A DNA stretch of 64,000 nt from Terfezia claveryi (taxonomy: Eukaryota > Ascomycota > Pezizomycetes > Pezizales > Pezizaceae): the NCBI GenBank assembly GCA_015179025.1, contig WHUX01000057.1, positions 62,001 through 126,000 of the forward strand, given 5' to 3'. Below, piece by piece: positions 32,218-41,967 of the stretch. The notes beneath the pieces are model-generated. The model searched no databases and was not told the DNA's origin. It was given only the letters and a program-made list of their open reading frames with translations. Position numbers and translations under genes: made by a program. Within the stretch, counting starts at the first letter, position 1. Every line of letters begins with the position of its first letter.

Positions 32218-33732
32218 TCATCGGGATGTATTTGTTATGGATAGTGGGGCAATATCCTTTTTGGAAGCTTCATATGACTCCGCTTGATGTACGAGCTGAT
32301 CATATGACCATTCTTCTTTGATTAAAGGAATTAATGTAGCTGACATATATGGCGGCAGGTGATTAAGAAACTTTCTTCTTTTTACTTCCTGCGATATTGA
32401 TTGTTTGCCATCCTTGTCAATCAATTTGATTTGCATTTCAGTAAGCCAGTTGGCAAACTGTTTGATTCCCATGTGACGTCCGTCCTTGTATGGTGTGGCT
32501 GTCTCCCATCGTTTCCACAAAATGTCCTTACTAGTAGAGGGTATCAGAAAATCCCTTAGCGCTAGTATGAATCTAAAGAATGTCGCATTCTTTCCTTTTT
32601 CTCTTAGGAATTGATTATAAGTAGTGAGCGCGCTTCCTTCCATTCTGAATCCAACAATTTCCAGAGCTGAAGCGCCTTCTAAATCTATTCTTTTGAGAAC
32701 AAACCAACGTTGCATTGCTGTGGCCCAAGAGTCAAAATATTGTGAGTCTTGCCATTTTTTGTCTTCTCCTCTTAATTTTTCTGGCATATCAATCTTTATT
32801 CCTTTTAAAGCATTCATTGCTTTATGGTTACCCGTTGTAACTATTCCTGTTGTAGATTCCCATTGTTGGTGTTCGACTGATTTTCCTCGTTTGGGTTTTC
32901 TTTTAAGAGTTTGACTTGCAACTGACGATGCCTTATCAGAGTCCGAGCTATCATCTCCGCTATCATCAGGGTCTCGTCCTCCTCCTTGTGTTTTCTGCTG
33001 CTGTTGGTCTAGTCCTGTATCTAGATCATCATCGTCTTCTGGTAATTCTATATCTTCTGGTGGTTGGTCTTTGTCGTCTGGTTCTTTGGCTGACCCAGTC
33101 CTCCTTTCTGGTGTCTCAGGTGCTCGACCTTTGCCTTTCGATTGATCTTTTGGTGTTCTCAGGAACGCTCCTGGAAGTTCTTTGCTAGGATTGAAAAAAT
33201 CCTCCGCGGTATGTGCTGATTCTTCTAGATGAGTGCCGCTCATCATAAATGCCATTATTTCTTCCCAGTTATTTATTACCCAATTCGGTTTCCTTAAAAG
33301 TGGAACAACAGGTTTCCTTAATTCTTTACTTAAAAATGCGTTCATTTCTAAGTCTTCTTCTTTGAATGGGTAAGGTGTTAGCCATAAGTAGTGTTTTGCT
33401 ACGGCTTCCATTAAGAGTCGAGTATCATCAGGATGATACTGTTGGGCATGTCCCATTGAGCGAGTATATTTCAAAATCTCCTCAATTGTTGGAAGATGTC
33501 TATCCCAAAATTCTTCTGGTGCGAGAGGTAAAGCCATACTAAAATATAGTTTGGTTCCTGCTCCACCTGGTTCTCCTATTTCTATATCGATGGGCAGATT
33601 TATTTCCCCTTCTGTGTTAGGAATTATAAATCTGGTCTTTCTGGGAGTTTCTTCTACTAATTTCTTAATATCTTCGGGTAACATAGTTAACCGTCTCGAC
33701 CTCTTAGTCTTCTTACTAAGTTCAGATGCCAT
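32218..33732 (-). CDS. gag: G1 gag (intact 504-aa frame)
   Basis: Open frame from ATG at 33732 to TGA at 32218-32220. The N-terminal part is a helical segment rich in Lys/Arg, the middle is acidic and Gln/Asp-rich (Pro-Glu-Asp runs), and the C-terminal half has the Retrotrans_gag-like capsid signature (W-A-T-A-M-Q-R-W ... F-R-F-I-L-A-L-R-D-F). The TGA that ends it is CGA in G2, while G2 has TGA one codon earlier where G1 has CGA. The original frame therefore probably ran through into nucleocapsid and protease. Differs from E-type gag in length and sequence. Probably not functional as an element because pol is broken. Confidence 0.88.
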   Translation of the reverse strand: MASELSKKTKRSRRLTMLPEDIKKLVEETPRKTRFIIPNTEGEINLPIDIEIGEPGGAGTKLYFSMALPLAPEEFWDRHLPTIEEILKYTRSMGHAQQYHPDDTRLLMEAVAKHYLWLTPYPFKEEDLEMNAFLSKELRKPVVPLLRKPNWVINNWEEIMAFMMSGTHLEESAHTAEDFFNPSKELPGAFLRTPKDQSKGKGRAPETPERRTGSAKEPDDKDQPPEDIELPEDDDDLDTGLDQQQQKTQGGGRDPDDSGDDSSDSDKASSVASQTLKRKPKRGKSVEHQQWESTTGIVTTGNHKAMNALKGIKIDMPEKLRGEDKKWQDSQYFDSWATAMQRWFVLKRIDLEGASALEIVGFRMEGSALTTYNQFLREKGKNATFFRFILALRDFLIPSTSKDILWKRWETATPYKDGRHMGIKQFANWLTEMQIKLIDKDGKQSISQEVKRRKFLNHLPPYMSATLIPLIKEEWSYDQLVHQAESYEASKKDIAPLSITNTSR

Positions 33733-33733
33733 T

Positions 33734-34336
33734 ATGTCTGATTTCGTCGTCTGTCCGCAACCAAATGCAGCTGGTTATGCGATACGATCGTCGAGTTACT
33801 TTTCTTCTTTGGCACCTTTCTGTGCTGATGGTGTGGTGGCTGATGATCCTTATGATCTCCGTTCGACTGACGGTTCTGTTGGCTCGGTGGCTCACGAGGC
33901 TGGTGAGGCTGGATGTCAGGATCCTGATGTTTCTTATGGTCCTGGTTTTTCTTCGTCTACTGGTCTAGAATCTAGTTCTAGTTCTTCCGGCAAGAGTGTC
34001 ACGTTTTCTGATTGGTGTGTTGAGGTAGACGTTGGGGGCGCAGAGGTATTGGTAGAGATGTCTGGGCCTAAGGAAGGTTCTGATGGAGGTAATTCTTTTC
34101 TGGAGGAAATGGCTGCAGTGGAGGCAGCGAGATTTGAGCCTTGGGATTGTGACGCTTGGTTGTTTAGACCAATTATTCCTGGGACCTGGGGGGCCGGTTT
34201 TTCAATGGTGTACTGGATTTACAGGTACAGATGTAATGGCGGTTGCCAGGAGTGCAAGATGAGTTGTCGATCTTATTGGGAAAAGTGTTGTGAACGAGGG
34301 TGGGATTGTTTAATGTGGGATACCACTGCCCGTTAG
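33734..34336 (+). CDS. Antisense leader frame of G1 (200 aa, Cys-rich C-terminus)
   Basis: Open frame on the strand opposite gag, in the leader between gag and the 5' LTR. Its ATG (33734-33736) is separated by one base from the complement of the gag ATG (33730-33732). The predicted protein starts M-S-D-F-V-V-C-P-Q-P, has a Gly/Ser/Asp-rich middle and ends with seven Cys in the pattern C-x3-C-x2-C-x3-C-x6-CC-x5-C, which could bind metal. Upstream of the ATG the same frame stays open to 33551 through antisense gag, so the true start is uncertain. The G2 copy (36272-36799) keeps 128 of the first 131 residues, then has a 1-bp deletion. I recognise no family. Function unknown; it may be a chance open frame. 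Confidence 0.5.
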   Translation: MSDFVVCPQPNAAGYAIRSSSYFSSLAPFCADGVVADDPYDLRSTDGSVGSVAHEAGEAGCQDPDVSYGPGFSSSTGLESSSSSSGKSVTFSDWCVEVDVGGAEVLVEMSGPKEGSDGGNSFLEEMAAVEAARFEPWDCDAWLFRPIIPGTWGAGFSMVYWIYRYRCNGGCQECKMSCRSYWEKCCERGWDCLMWDTTAR

Positions 34337-34562
34337 AGCTCTGCTTAGCTTGCTTCTAAGTCTTTTGTTGATGTACTGCAGTTGAGAGTCTGATGTCTCG
34401 TTTGTTGGATTTTGTTGGCTAGCTAGTTGAATAACGATATCGATTTTATATGTGCACTTGGGTGTCGAATTGTATACACTTGCGTGAGTGTAATAAAGGT
34501 ATCCGAAGGTTGATCAGGCCTTGGATTTAAGAGTAAAGATTAGGTAAGTGAGTTAAAAAAAA
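34337..34562 (-). other. G1 leader next to 5' LTR
   Basis: Non-coding leader between the end of the antisense frame and the LTR, nearly identical to G2 35971-36200. A run of A (T on the transcribed strand) directly follows the LTR. No tRNA-complementary primer site was recognised. Confidence 0.5.
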
Positions 34563-35236
34563 TGTAATGAATGGTACTAGACAGTATTCATTCGGTACCA
34601 TTTATACAATCTATATCCGTAGGCACGGACGTTTGTGTATTTCGGTTCTGCTGAGGTAAGACCTCAGAAGGGTAGGGAGATTACTATGTGGGACGTTCCG
34701 AAGGGAACAGTAATTAACTGGTGTAATCTATCTTATATGATTTGTGCTATCTAAGCTATATGATCTTGATCTGATCGGAATATAGGCTTGCTTGCTCTGA
34801 AGGCTTGCTTGGTTGCTTCTTGTCTTTCTTATGGATTCCAGAGGGAATCCAGCGGCCTATTTATACTCCTCTGAGATCTGATGATTAAGGAAATAAATAC
34901 AATAAAGGGTGGCACACCAGAAGGTGGTGCGCTGTACAAAAGGGGTCATGTGGCCATAGTAATGAGTCACACGCCTTAAACAATGGTCATGTGGCCATAG
35001 TAATGAGTCACACGCCTTAAACAGAGGTCACGCGGCCATAATGAGGGTGTCTTCATATGGCAAGTGCCATGGAACTTCCCATGGCAATTCCGCGTGCTAT
35101 GGACGCTTATAAAGCAATAGGAGGTGGTAGAAGGCTAGTCCTTCAACCGAGAGCTTAGTTACATAACATAGTAGTAATATAGGAAATACAAAAGTATATA
35201 ATCAATTATATAAGAATGAAAAACGTTCTCCATTAC
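34563..35236 (-). repeat. G1 5' LTR
   Basis: 674 bp, ends TGTAATGAATGG...CATTACA on the plus strand. Three 41-bp units near 34945-35045. Colinear with the G2 LTRs in inverted orientation. Confidence 0.92.
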
Positions 35237-35296
35237 ACAAATCATCTTAGGCGTATGAAACCAATTGCAGAAAATAAGATAAAATCTTCATGTGAA
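35237..35296. other. 60-bp spacer between inverted G1 and G2
   Basis: Unique AT-rich DNA separating the two head-to-head LTRs. No feature recognised. Confidence 0.6.
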
Positions 35297-35970
35297 TGTA
35301 ATAGAGAACGTTTTTCATTGCTTATATAATTGATTATATACTTTTGTATTTCCTATATTACTACTATGTTATGTAACTAAGCCTCTCGGTTGAAGGACTA
35401 GCCTTCTACCACCTCCTATTGCTTTATAAGCGTCCATAGCACGCGGAATTGCCATGGGAAGTTCCATGGCACTTGCCATATGAAGACACCCTCATTATGG
35501 CCGCGTGACCTCTGTTTAAGGCGTGTGACTCATTATATGGCCACATGACCATCGTTTAAGGCGTATGACTCATTACTATGGCCACATGACCCTTTTGTAT
35601 AGCGCACCACCTTCTGGTGTGCCACCCTTTATTGTATTTATTTCCTTAGTCATCAGATCTCAGAGTAGTATAAATAGGCCGCTGGATTCCCTCTGGAATC
35701 CACAGAAGACAAGAAGCAACCAAGCAAGCCTTCAGAGCAAGCAAGCCTATATTCCGATCAGATCAAGATCATATAGCTTAGATAGCACAAATCATATAAG
35801 ATAGATTACACCAGTTAATTACTGTTCCCTTCGGGAACGTCCCACATAGTAATCTCCCTACCCTTCTGAGGTCTTACCTCAGCAGAACCGAAATACACAA
35901 ACGTCCGTGCCTATGGATATAGATTGTATAAATGGTACCGAATGAATACTATCTAGTACCATTCATTATA
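35297..35970 (+). repeat. G2 5' LTR
   Basis: 674 bp, TGTAATAGAG...ATTCATTATA (terminal C changed to T). TATAAATA box at 35669-35676, three 41-bp units near 35485-35590, hairpins with arms GGGAAC/GTTCCC and CTGAGGT/ACCTCAG in the distal part. Confidence 0.92.
35669..35676 (+). promoter_or_regulatory. TATA box of G2 5' LTR
   Basis: TATAAATA followed by GGCC, conserved at 56163-56170 in the 3' LTR. Likely start region for the genomic RNA, by position. Confidence 0.6.
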
Positions 35971-36271
35971 TTTTTTTTAACTCACTTACCTAATCTTTAC
36001 TTTTAAATCCAAGGCCTGATCAACCTTCGAATACCTTTATTACACTCACGCAAGTGTATACAATTCGACACCTAAGTACACATATAAAATCGATATCGTT
36101 ATTCAACTAGCTAGCCAACAAAATTCCAACAAACGAGACATCAGACTCTCAACTGCAGTACATCAACAAAAGACTTAGAAGCAAGCTAAGCAGAGCTCTA
36201 ACGGGCAGTGGTATCCCACATTAAACAATCCCACCCTCGTTCACAACACTTTTCCCAATAAGATCGACAAC

Positions 36272-36799
36272 TCATCTTGCACTCCTGGCAACCGCAATTA
36301 CATCTGTACCTGTAAATCCAGTACACCATTGAAAAACCGGCCCCCCAGGTCCCAGGAATAATTGGTCTAAACAACCAAGCGTCACAATCCCAAGGCTCAA
36401 ATCTCGTGCCTCTACTGCAGCCATTTCCTCCAGAAAAGAATTACCTCCATCAGAACCTTCCTTAGGCCCAGACATCTCTACCAATACCTCTGCGCCCCCA
36501 ACGTCTACCTCAACACACCAATCAGAAAACGTGACACTCTTGCCGGAAGAACTAGAACCAGATTCTAGACCAGTAGACGAAGAAAAACCAGGACCATAAG
36601 AAACATCAGGATCCTGACATCCAGCCTCACCAGCCTCGTAAGCCACTGAGCCAACAGAACCGTCAGTCGAACGGAGATCATAAGGATCATCAGCCACCAT
36701 ACCATCAGCACAGAAAGGTGCCAAAGAAGAAAAGTAACTCGACGATCGTATCGCATAACCAGCTGCATTTGGTTGCGGACAGACAACGAAATCAGACAT
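36272..36799 (-). pseudogene. Antisense leader frame of G2 (frameshifted)
   Basis: Counterpart of the G1 antisense frame. Its ATG (36797-36799) is one base from the gag ATG at 36801. The first 131 residues match G1 except for three (Val/Met, His/Tyr, Ser/Gly). A single-base deletion near 36410 (AGGCACGAG against AGGCAGCGAG) then shifts the frame, so the Cys-rich end is lost and a different stop is reached at 36272, although the DNA coding for the Cys-rich end is still present down to about 36200. Confidence 0.5.
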
Positions 36800-36800
36800 A

Positions 36801-38530
36801 ATGGCATGTGAACTTAGTAAGAAGACTAAGAGGTCGAGACGGTTAACTATGTTACCCGAAGATATTAAGAAATTAGTAGAAGAAACTCCCAGAAAGTCCA
36901 GATTTATAGTTCCTAACACAGAAGGGGAAATAAATCTGCCCATGGATATAGAATTAGGAGAACCAGGTGGAGCAGGAACCAAACTATATTTTAGTATGGC
37001 TTTACCTCTCGCACCAGAAGAATTTAGGGACAGACATCTTCCTACAATTGAGGAGATTTTGAAATATACTCGCTCAATGGGACATGCCCAACAGTATCAT
37101 CCTGATGATACTCGACTCTTAATGGAAGCTGTAGCAAAACACTACTTATGGCTAACACCTTACCCATTTAAAGAAGAAGACTTAGAAATGAACGGATTTT
37201 TAAGTAAAGAATTAAGGAAACCTGTTGTACCACTTTTAAGGAAACCGAATTGGGTAATAAATAACTGGGAAGAAATAATGGCATTCATGATGAGCGGCAC
37301 TCATCTAGAAGAATCAACACATACCGCGGAGGATTTTTTCAATCCTAGCAAAGAACTTCCAGGAGCGTTCCTGAGAACACCAAAAGATCAATCGAAAGGC
37401 AAAGGTCGAACACCTGAGACACCAGAAAGGAGGACTGGGTCAGCCAAAGAACCAGATGACAAAGACCAACCACCAGAAGATATAGAATTACTAGAAGATG
37501 ATGATGATCTAGATACAGGACTAGACCAACAGCAGCAGAAAACACAAGGAGGAGGACGAGACCCCAATGATAGCGGAGATTATAGCTCGGACTCTGATGA
37601 GGCATCGTCAGTTGCAAGTCAAACTCTTAAAAGAAAACCCAAACGAGGAAAATCAGTTGAACACCAACAATAGGAATCTACAACAGGAATGGTTATAATG
37701 GGTAACCATAAAGCAACGAATGCTTTAAAAGGAATAAAGATTGATATGCTAGAAAAATTAAGAGGAAAAGACAAAAAATGGCAAGACTCACAATATTTTG
37801 ACTCTTGGGCCACAGCAATGCAACGTTGGTTTGTTCTCAAAAGAATAGATTTGGAAGGCGCTTCAGCTTTGGAAATTGTTGGATTCAGAATGGAAGGAAG
37901 CGCACTTACTACTTATAATCAATTCCTAAGAGAAAAAGGAAAGAATACGACATTCTTTGGTTTCGTACTAGCGCTAAGGGATTTTCTGATACCCTCTACT
38001 AGTAAGGACATTCTGTGGAAACGATGGGAGACAGTCACACCATACAAGGACGGACGTCACATAGGAATCAAACAGTTTGCCAACTGGCTTTCTGAAATGC
38101 AAATCAAATTGATTGACAAGGATGGCAAACAATCAATATCACAGGAAGTAAAAAGAAGAAAGTTTCTTAATCACCTGCCCCCATACATATCAGCTACTTT
38201 AATTCCTTTAATCAAAGAAGAATGGTCATATGATCAGCTCGTACATCAAGAGGAGTCATATGAAGCTTCCAAGAAGGATATTGCCCCACCATCTACAACA
38301 AATACATCCTGACGACAATACCCTCGGAATGAAAATCGAAGTCACGGTCCACGCAGGGACCAGAATCAATGACAAAAAACAGGATTTAATCCTAGCCGCA
38401 ATCCCAACACCAAACCCAACACAGAAAATCGGAAGGACTCAGATTGGGACACCATCACAAAAAAATTGCATCAGAAGACAAAGATGCAATTAATTAAAGA
38501 CAAGAAATGTCTATGGTGTTGGAACCCTGG
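36801..38530 (+). pseudogene. gag-pol: G2 gag-pol, proximal part: gag and start of zinc knuckle
   Basis: Starts at ATG 36801 and is about 97% identical in protein to G1 gag. It has stops at 37671 (TAG; G1 has TGG), 38310 (TGA; G1 CGA) and 38370 (TGA; G1 CGA). Because the stops fall at different codons in G1 and G2, an intact ancestor would have read straight from gag into nucleocapsid. The CCHC knuckle (from about codon 570) is cut after W-N-P by the insertion of E5; the 5-bp duplication cctgg occupies 38526-38530. Confidence 0.92.
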
Positions 38531-39090
38531 TGTAACGACGGCTCTGGTGGCAAGGCGACCAAGAGGTACGCCGGGGCAAGGGCAAGGCTAGGATAACACA
38601 CACGTAGGAATGCTACGTGTGTGACCAGGGGGGAGGGGCTGAGACGGGAGGCAAGGGCAAGAGGCAAGAGGGGCAGAGGGCAAGGGGCACGAGACATGCA
38701 GAAGTAGTTGCCACGTGTGTCAAGGGAGGCAGCTGGGCTGCAAACACAAGGCGAGGCAAGGCAAGGACAGGAGGTTCGTGGGGTGGGCAGCAGGACTGCA
38801 GAGTCGAGGTGAGACAAGGAGGTGCACAAGGGAGATGCACTATCGTGGAGAGAAGCAAGGCCCTGTATTGGATATACAAGACGTTGGATGGGGATCCAAC
38901 GAGAGGGCGGAGAGAGCAGGCTATATATACAGGATTCCTTCCTGGCTGGCCAAGGCCACCGGAAGGAATAAGGTTCCCGAGACCCCTTATCTCAGGAACA
39001 GAGATAACAATGATATCAATCAACAATAATGAGAGTCAGACGGAATCCCGTCTGACTCTCAAACCCGGCTAGGAAAGGACAGTTGTGACA
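38531..39090 (-). repeat. E5 3' LTR
   Basis: 560 bp, plus-strand ends TGTAACGACGG and AGTTGTGACA, followed by a purine-tract complement (CTATCCCCCC). It contains a perfect 13-bp-arm palindrome at 39031-39060, a TATATATA box near 38922 and a CACACGTAG/CTACGTGTG hairpin near 38600. About 5% different from the 5' LTR. Confidence 0.94.
39031..39060. repeat. E5-specific palindrome in 3' LTR
   Basis: Perfect 13-bp arms (GAGAGTCAGACGG and its complement) with spacer AATC, 30 bp from the LTR start. The 5' LTR copy at 50665-50694 has one changed base in an arm. It takes the place of the ATCACCTGC unit of the other E-type LTRs. Confidence 0.93.
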
Positions 39091-39306
39091 CTATCCCCCC
39101 TTTAGGCTCGGAGCCCCAGCGACGAAAGATAAGGCGAAAGGCAAGACAAAAACAAAAAAACAAAACAGGCGACTAAAACCAATAACCAATAACCCATAAC
39201 ACAACCCCAACGCCGGAAGTACGTACCAACAATAATCCTAACAACAAACGACAATAACAACAGCGACAAATCAACCCTAATAACCAATTCCAGGACGACA
39301 AGAACA

Positions 39307-41309
39307 TCATTGGGTGGGGCGAGGCTTCCAGGGGTAATGCTGGTGGAACAGGGTGACCAAGTCCTGTACGTTTTCTAGGTCCTCCGCTGGTTGCCAGGTC
39401 GTCTCCTCATCTCCCAGCCATTTGACCTTATATTGCAGGTGCCCATACCTTCTTCGGGAGTCCAGCACTTCCTCTACCTCCCATTCCTCCTCACCTTCGA
39501 TAACCACGGGGGGAGGTGGAGGGTGTTTCTGGCCAGGGAGAGTGTCGCTAGCGGCAGGCTCGATCTCGGAGACATGGACGACTGGATGTCGTTTGATATC
39601 CTTAGGGAACCTCAGGCGGTAGGCATGAGTGCCCACAGCGGCCAACACCTCAAATGGACTCAGGAACTTGTGGTCGAGCTTGCAGGAGGGCCGTTCTGTT
39701 CGGAAGTGCCGGCTGGAGAGCCATACTTTGTCGCCTGGCTGATATCTGGGGGCTGGCAACTGTGAGCCGTTGGCATATTCGGCTTGCCTGGCTTGCGCAT
39801 ACCTCAGCTCTGCCTTCAGGGTCAAGTGAAGCTCAGCGATTCCGGCTGCGAATTCCTTGGCTGGGGGTAGGGCTTTCTGCAGGGGAGCTAGGGTGTCCAC
39901 GAATCGGGGGTGCCAACCGTAATTGGTCAGGAAAGGAGAGGTTTTGGAGGATTCCGAGAACTGGTTGTTCGCAGCGAATTTGCAGGTGGCCAGCAGCGAA
40001 ACCCAGTTATCCTGCTGGTAGTTGACAAAGGCTCGCAGATATTGCTCCATAATGGTGTTCATCCTCTCCGATTGGCCATCCATCTGGAGGTGATATGCCG
40101 TTGACAGGTGTACTTTGATCCCCAGAAGTTCGTAGAAGGCTTGCCAGAATTCCGAGGTAAACTGAGGGCCATGGTCGGATACAATCGACTAAGAAAGGCC
40201 ATGGTATCGGAATACATTGTTGAGGTAGAGATTGGCTAACTCTGGGGCAGAGCAGGTGTCCCAGCAAGGTATAACATACCTCATTTTCGTCAACCGATCT
40301 ACCACCATCAAGATGGCATTAAACCCTGAATCTTCTGGCAACCCTGTCACGAAGTCCATAGTCAGGTGCAGCCACGGCCGATCAGGGATATCCAGAGGTT
40401 TCAGGGTCCCATACGGAGCGTGGCGGACAGGCTTAGCACGCTTGCAAACGTGGCAGTTCCGTACGTACCGCTCCACGTCCTTCCGTTGGTCAATCTATGT
40501 GTATTCCCTGGCCAGAAGCTCTAACGTTTTGGCCACTCCAGGGTGACCTGCAACCAGGCTGTCATGGTGTTCCTTAATCAATCGAAGGCGCAGCTCTCCT
40601 TCCGGCACATACAGCCGTTCGAGGTGGTAGAGAAGGCCTTCTTAGATGGTACACTCGGCTAGGGAGATCTTGGGGTGGCGGCGCTGGCCAGAATCTACTG
40701 CAGTGATAATTTCCTTGGTCAGGGTGTCGTCCTCATATGCCTGTCTCACTAGTTGTCGGAGGTCAGCCTCAGCTTCCGCATTAGCCCCAGCCTCAGCTTC
40801 CGCATCAGCCTCAGCCTCAGCCTCAGCTTCCGCATCAGCCCCAGCCTCAGCTTCCACATCAAATCTCAGCCTCAGCTTCAGCTTCCGCATCAGCCTCAGC
40901 CTCAGCTTCTGCAAGGGTATTGGCCGCTAGGTCGAGATTTTCAGGTTTCAGTACCACCTGATTCTGGTACTTCAGCCTTTCATCCCCCCTCTTAGGGAGA
41001 TCTCCTGATCTCCTGGTCAGTGCGTCTGGCTTCCCACCAGCCTTTCCTGGCCGGTACTTGATTTTGAAGTTGAACCGGGACAGGAATTCCGACCACCTCT
41101 TCTGCCGGCGATTCAGCAACTTGGTAGTTGTGAAGTATTCCAGGTTCTTGTGGTCAGAAAGGACCTCGATAACCCCCTTCGCTGACTCCAGGTGGAGCCT
41201 CCATTCCTCAAAGGCCCGCACAATGGCTATTAACTCCTTATCATAGATCTCGTAATTACACTCCGCCGGAGAGTGCTTCTTAGAGAAATAGGCCACTGGG
41301 TGGAGGACT
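39307..41309 (-). pseudogene. pol: E5 pol, distal part: RNase H end, linker, integrase, chromodomain
   Basis: Minus strand. Final RNase H block ([13 protein letters not shown] near 41285), a long Ala/Glu/Asp repeat linker (about 40770-40915) containing a frameshift, integrase (C-H-V-C near 40465; M-D-F-V-T-G near 40380) and a chromodomain before the stop at 39307. The frame from the zinc region to the stop is broken at about 40189 (TAG) and 40642. The linker is the longest among the E5/E2/E4 set. The RNase H is split from the RT by C2 at 41310. Confidence 0.9.
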
Positions 41310-41314
41310 CCATT

Positions 41315-41953
41315 TATTGAAAGGTTACTATGAGTGGAGGTATCGTGGTAGTAATTATGGAGGTAGTAGCAGTGGACAGTAGTGCTATTAAGCAGAGAGT
41401 GTGAGCGAGCAGAAGTGCGAGAGAGTAGATGGTTGAACTATGTCGAGAGTAGACAGTCTATTGAGTCTGATCGAGAAGTGTATAGAACTAGATACAGGAG
41501 TAAGAAACTCGTATATAATAGTACAAGTTGAGGGTAAAGATCTAGTAAGAAAGTCTAAGTTACATAACCTAAGAATAGTATATCGTGCACATGTGAATGA
41601 AGAAATACATAGAGGTGTACGACTGAGACAGTAATATGAGTCAACGATTATAACAGAAAGTCATAGAAGTGGTGATTGTTGAGTCATGACAACTGAGACA
41701 AGTAAGCAGTAGCCTTAAGTAGTAAAGCAGCATCATGCAATGATAATAGATACTAAGTTAGGAAAGTAAGCGAAGATAATAAGAGCATGTGAAAGACATG
41801 TGAACACATGTGAAAGAAATAATACAGAAGTCCTTAATCGGGTAGCAAGTGTCCATATTGGGTATTAGCATGATGTAGAAGTAATCGTAAAAGAGAACGA
41901 TGTATTGTATGGAAATACTTAACTATATCGAAAGGAAATGATTATTTTTAACA
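41315..41953 (-). repeat. C2 3' LTR
   Basis: 639 bp. In element orientation it starts TGTTAAAAATAATC and ends CTTTCAATA. The adjoining purine tract (complement of CCCCTTCTCACTT after 41953) supports the boundary. Confidence 0.94.
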
Positions 41954-41967
41954 CCCCTTCTCACTTG

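Larger units (their letters stand above)
20045..35236 (-). mobile_element. G1: full-length Ty3/gypsy element, split by E2
   Basis: Minus-strand element: 5' LTR 34563-35236, leader with antisense frame, gag (33732-32218), nucleocapsid-protease-RT-RNase H-linker (to 29174), nested E2 (23034-29168), rest of linker, integrase, chromodomain, basic tail (to 20836), 3' LTR 20045-20807. Without E2 it is about 9,050 bp. Immediate flanks are ctatt and caaat; no 5-bp target duplication is visible. It is colinear with G2 (+), its inverted neighbour. Confidence 0.92.
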
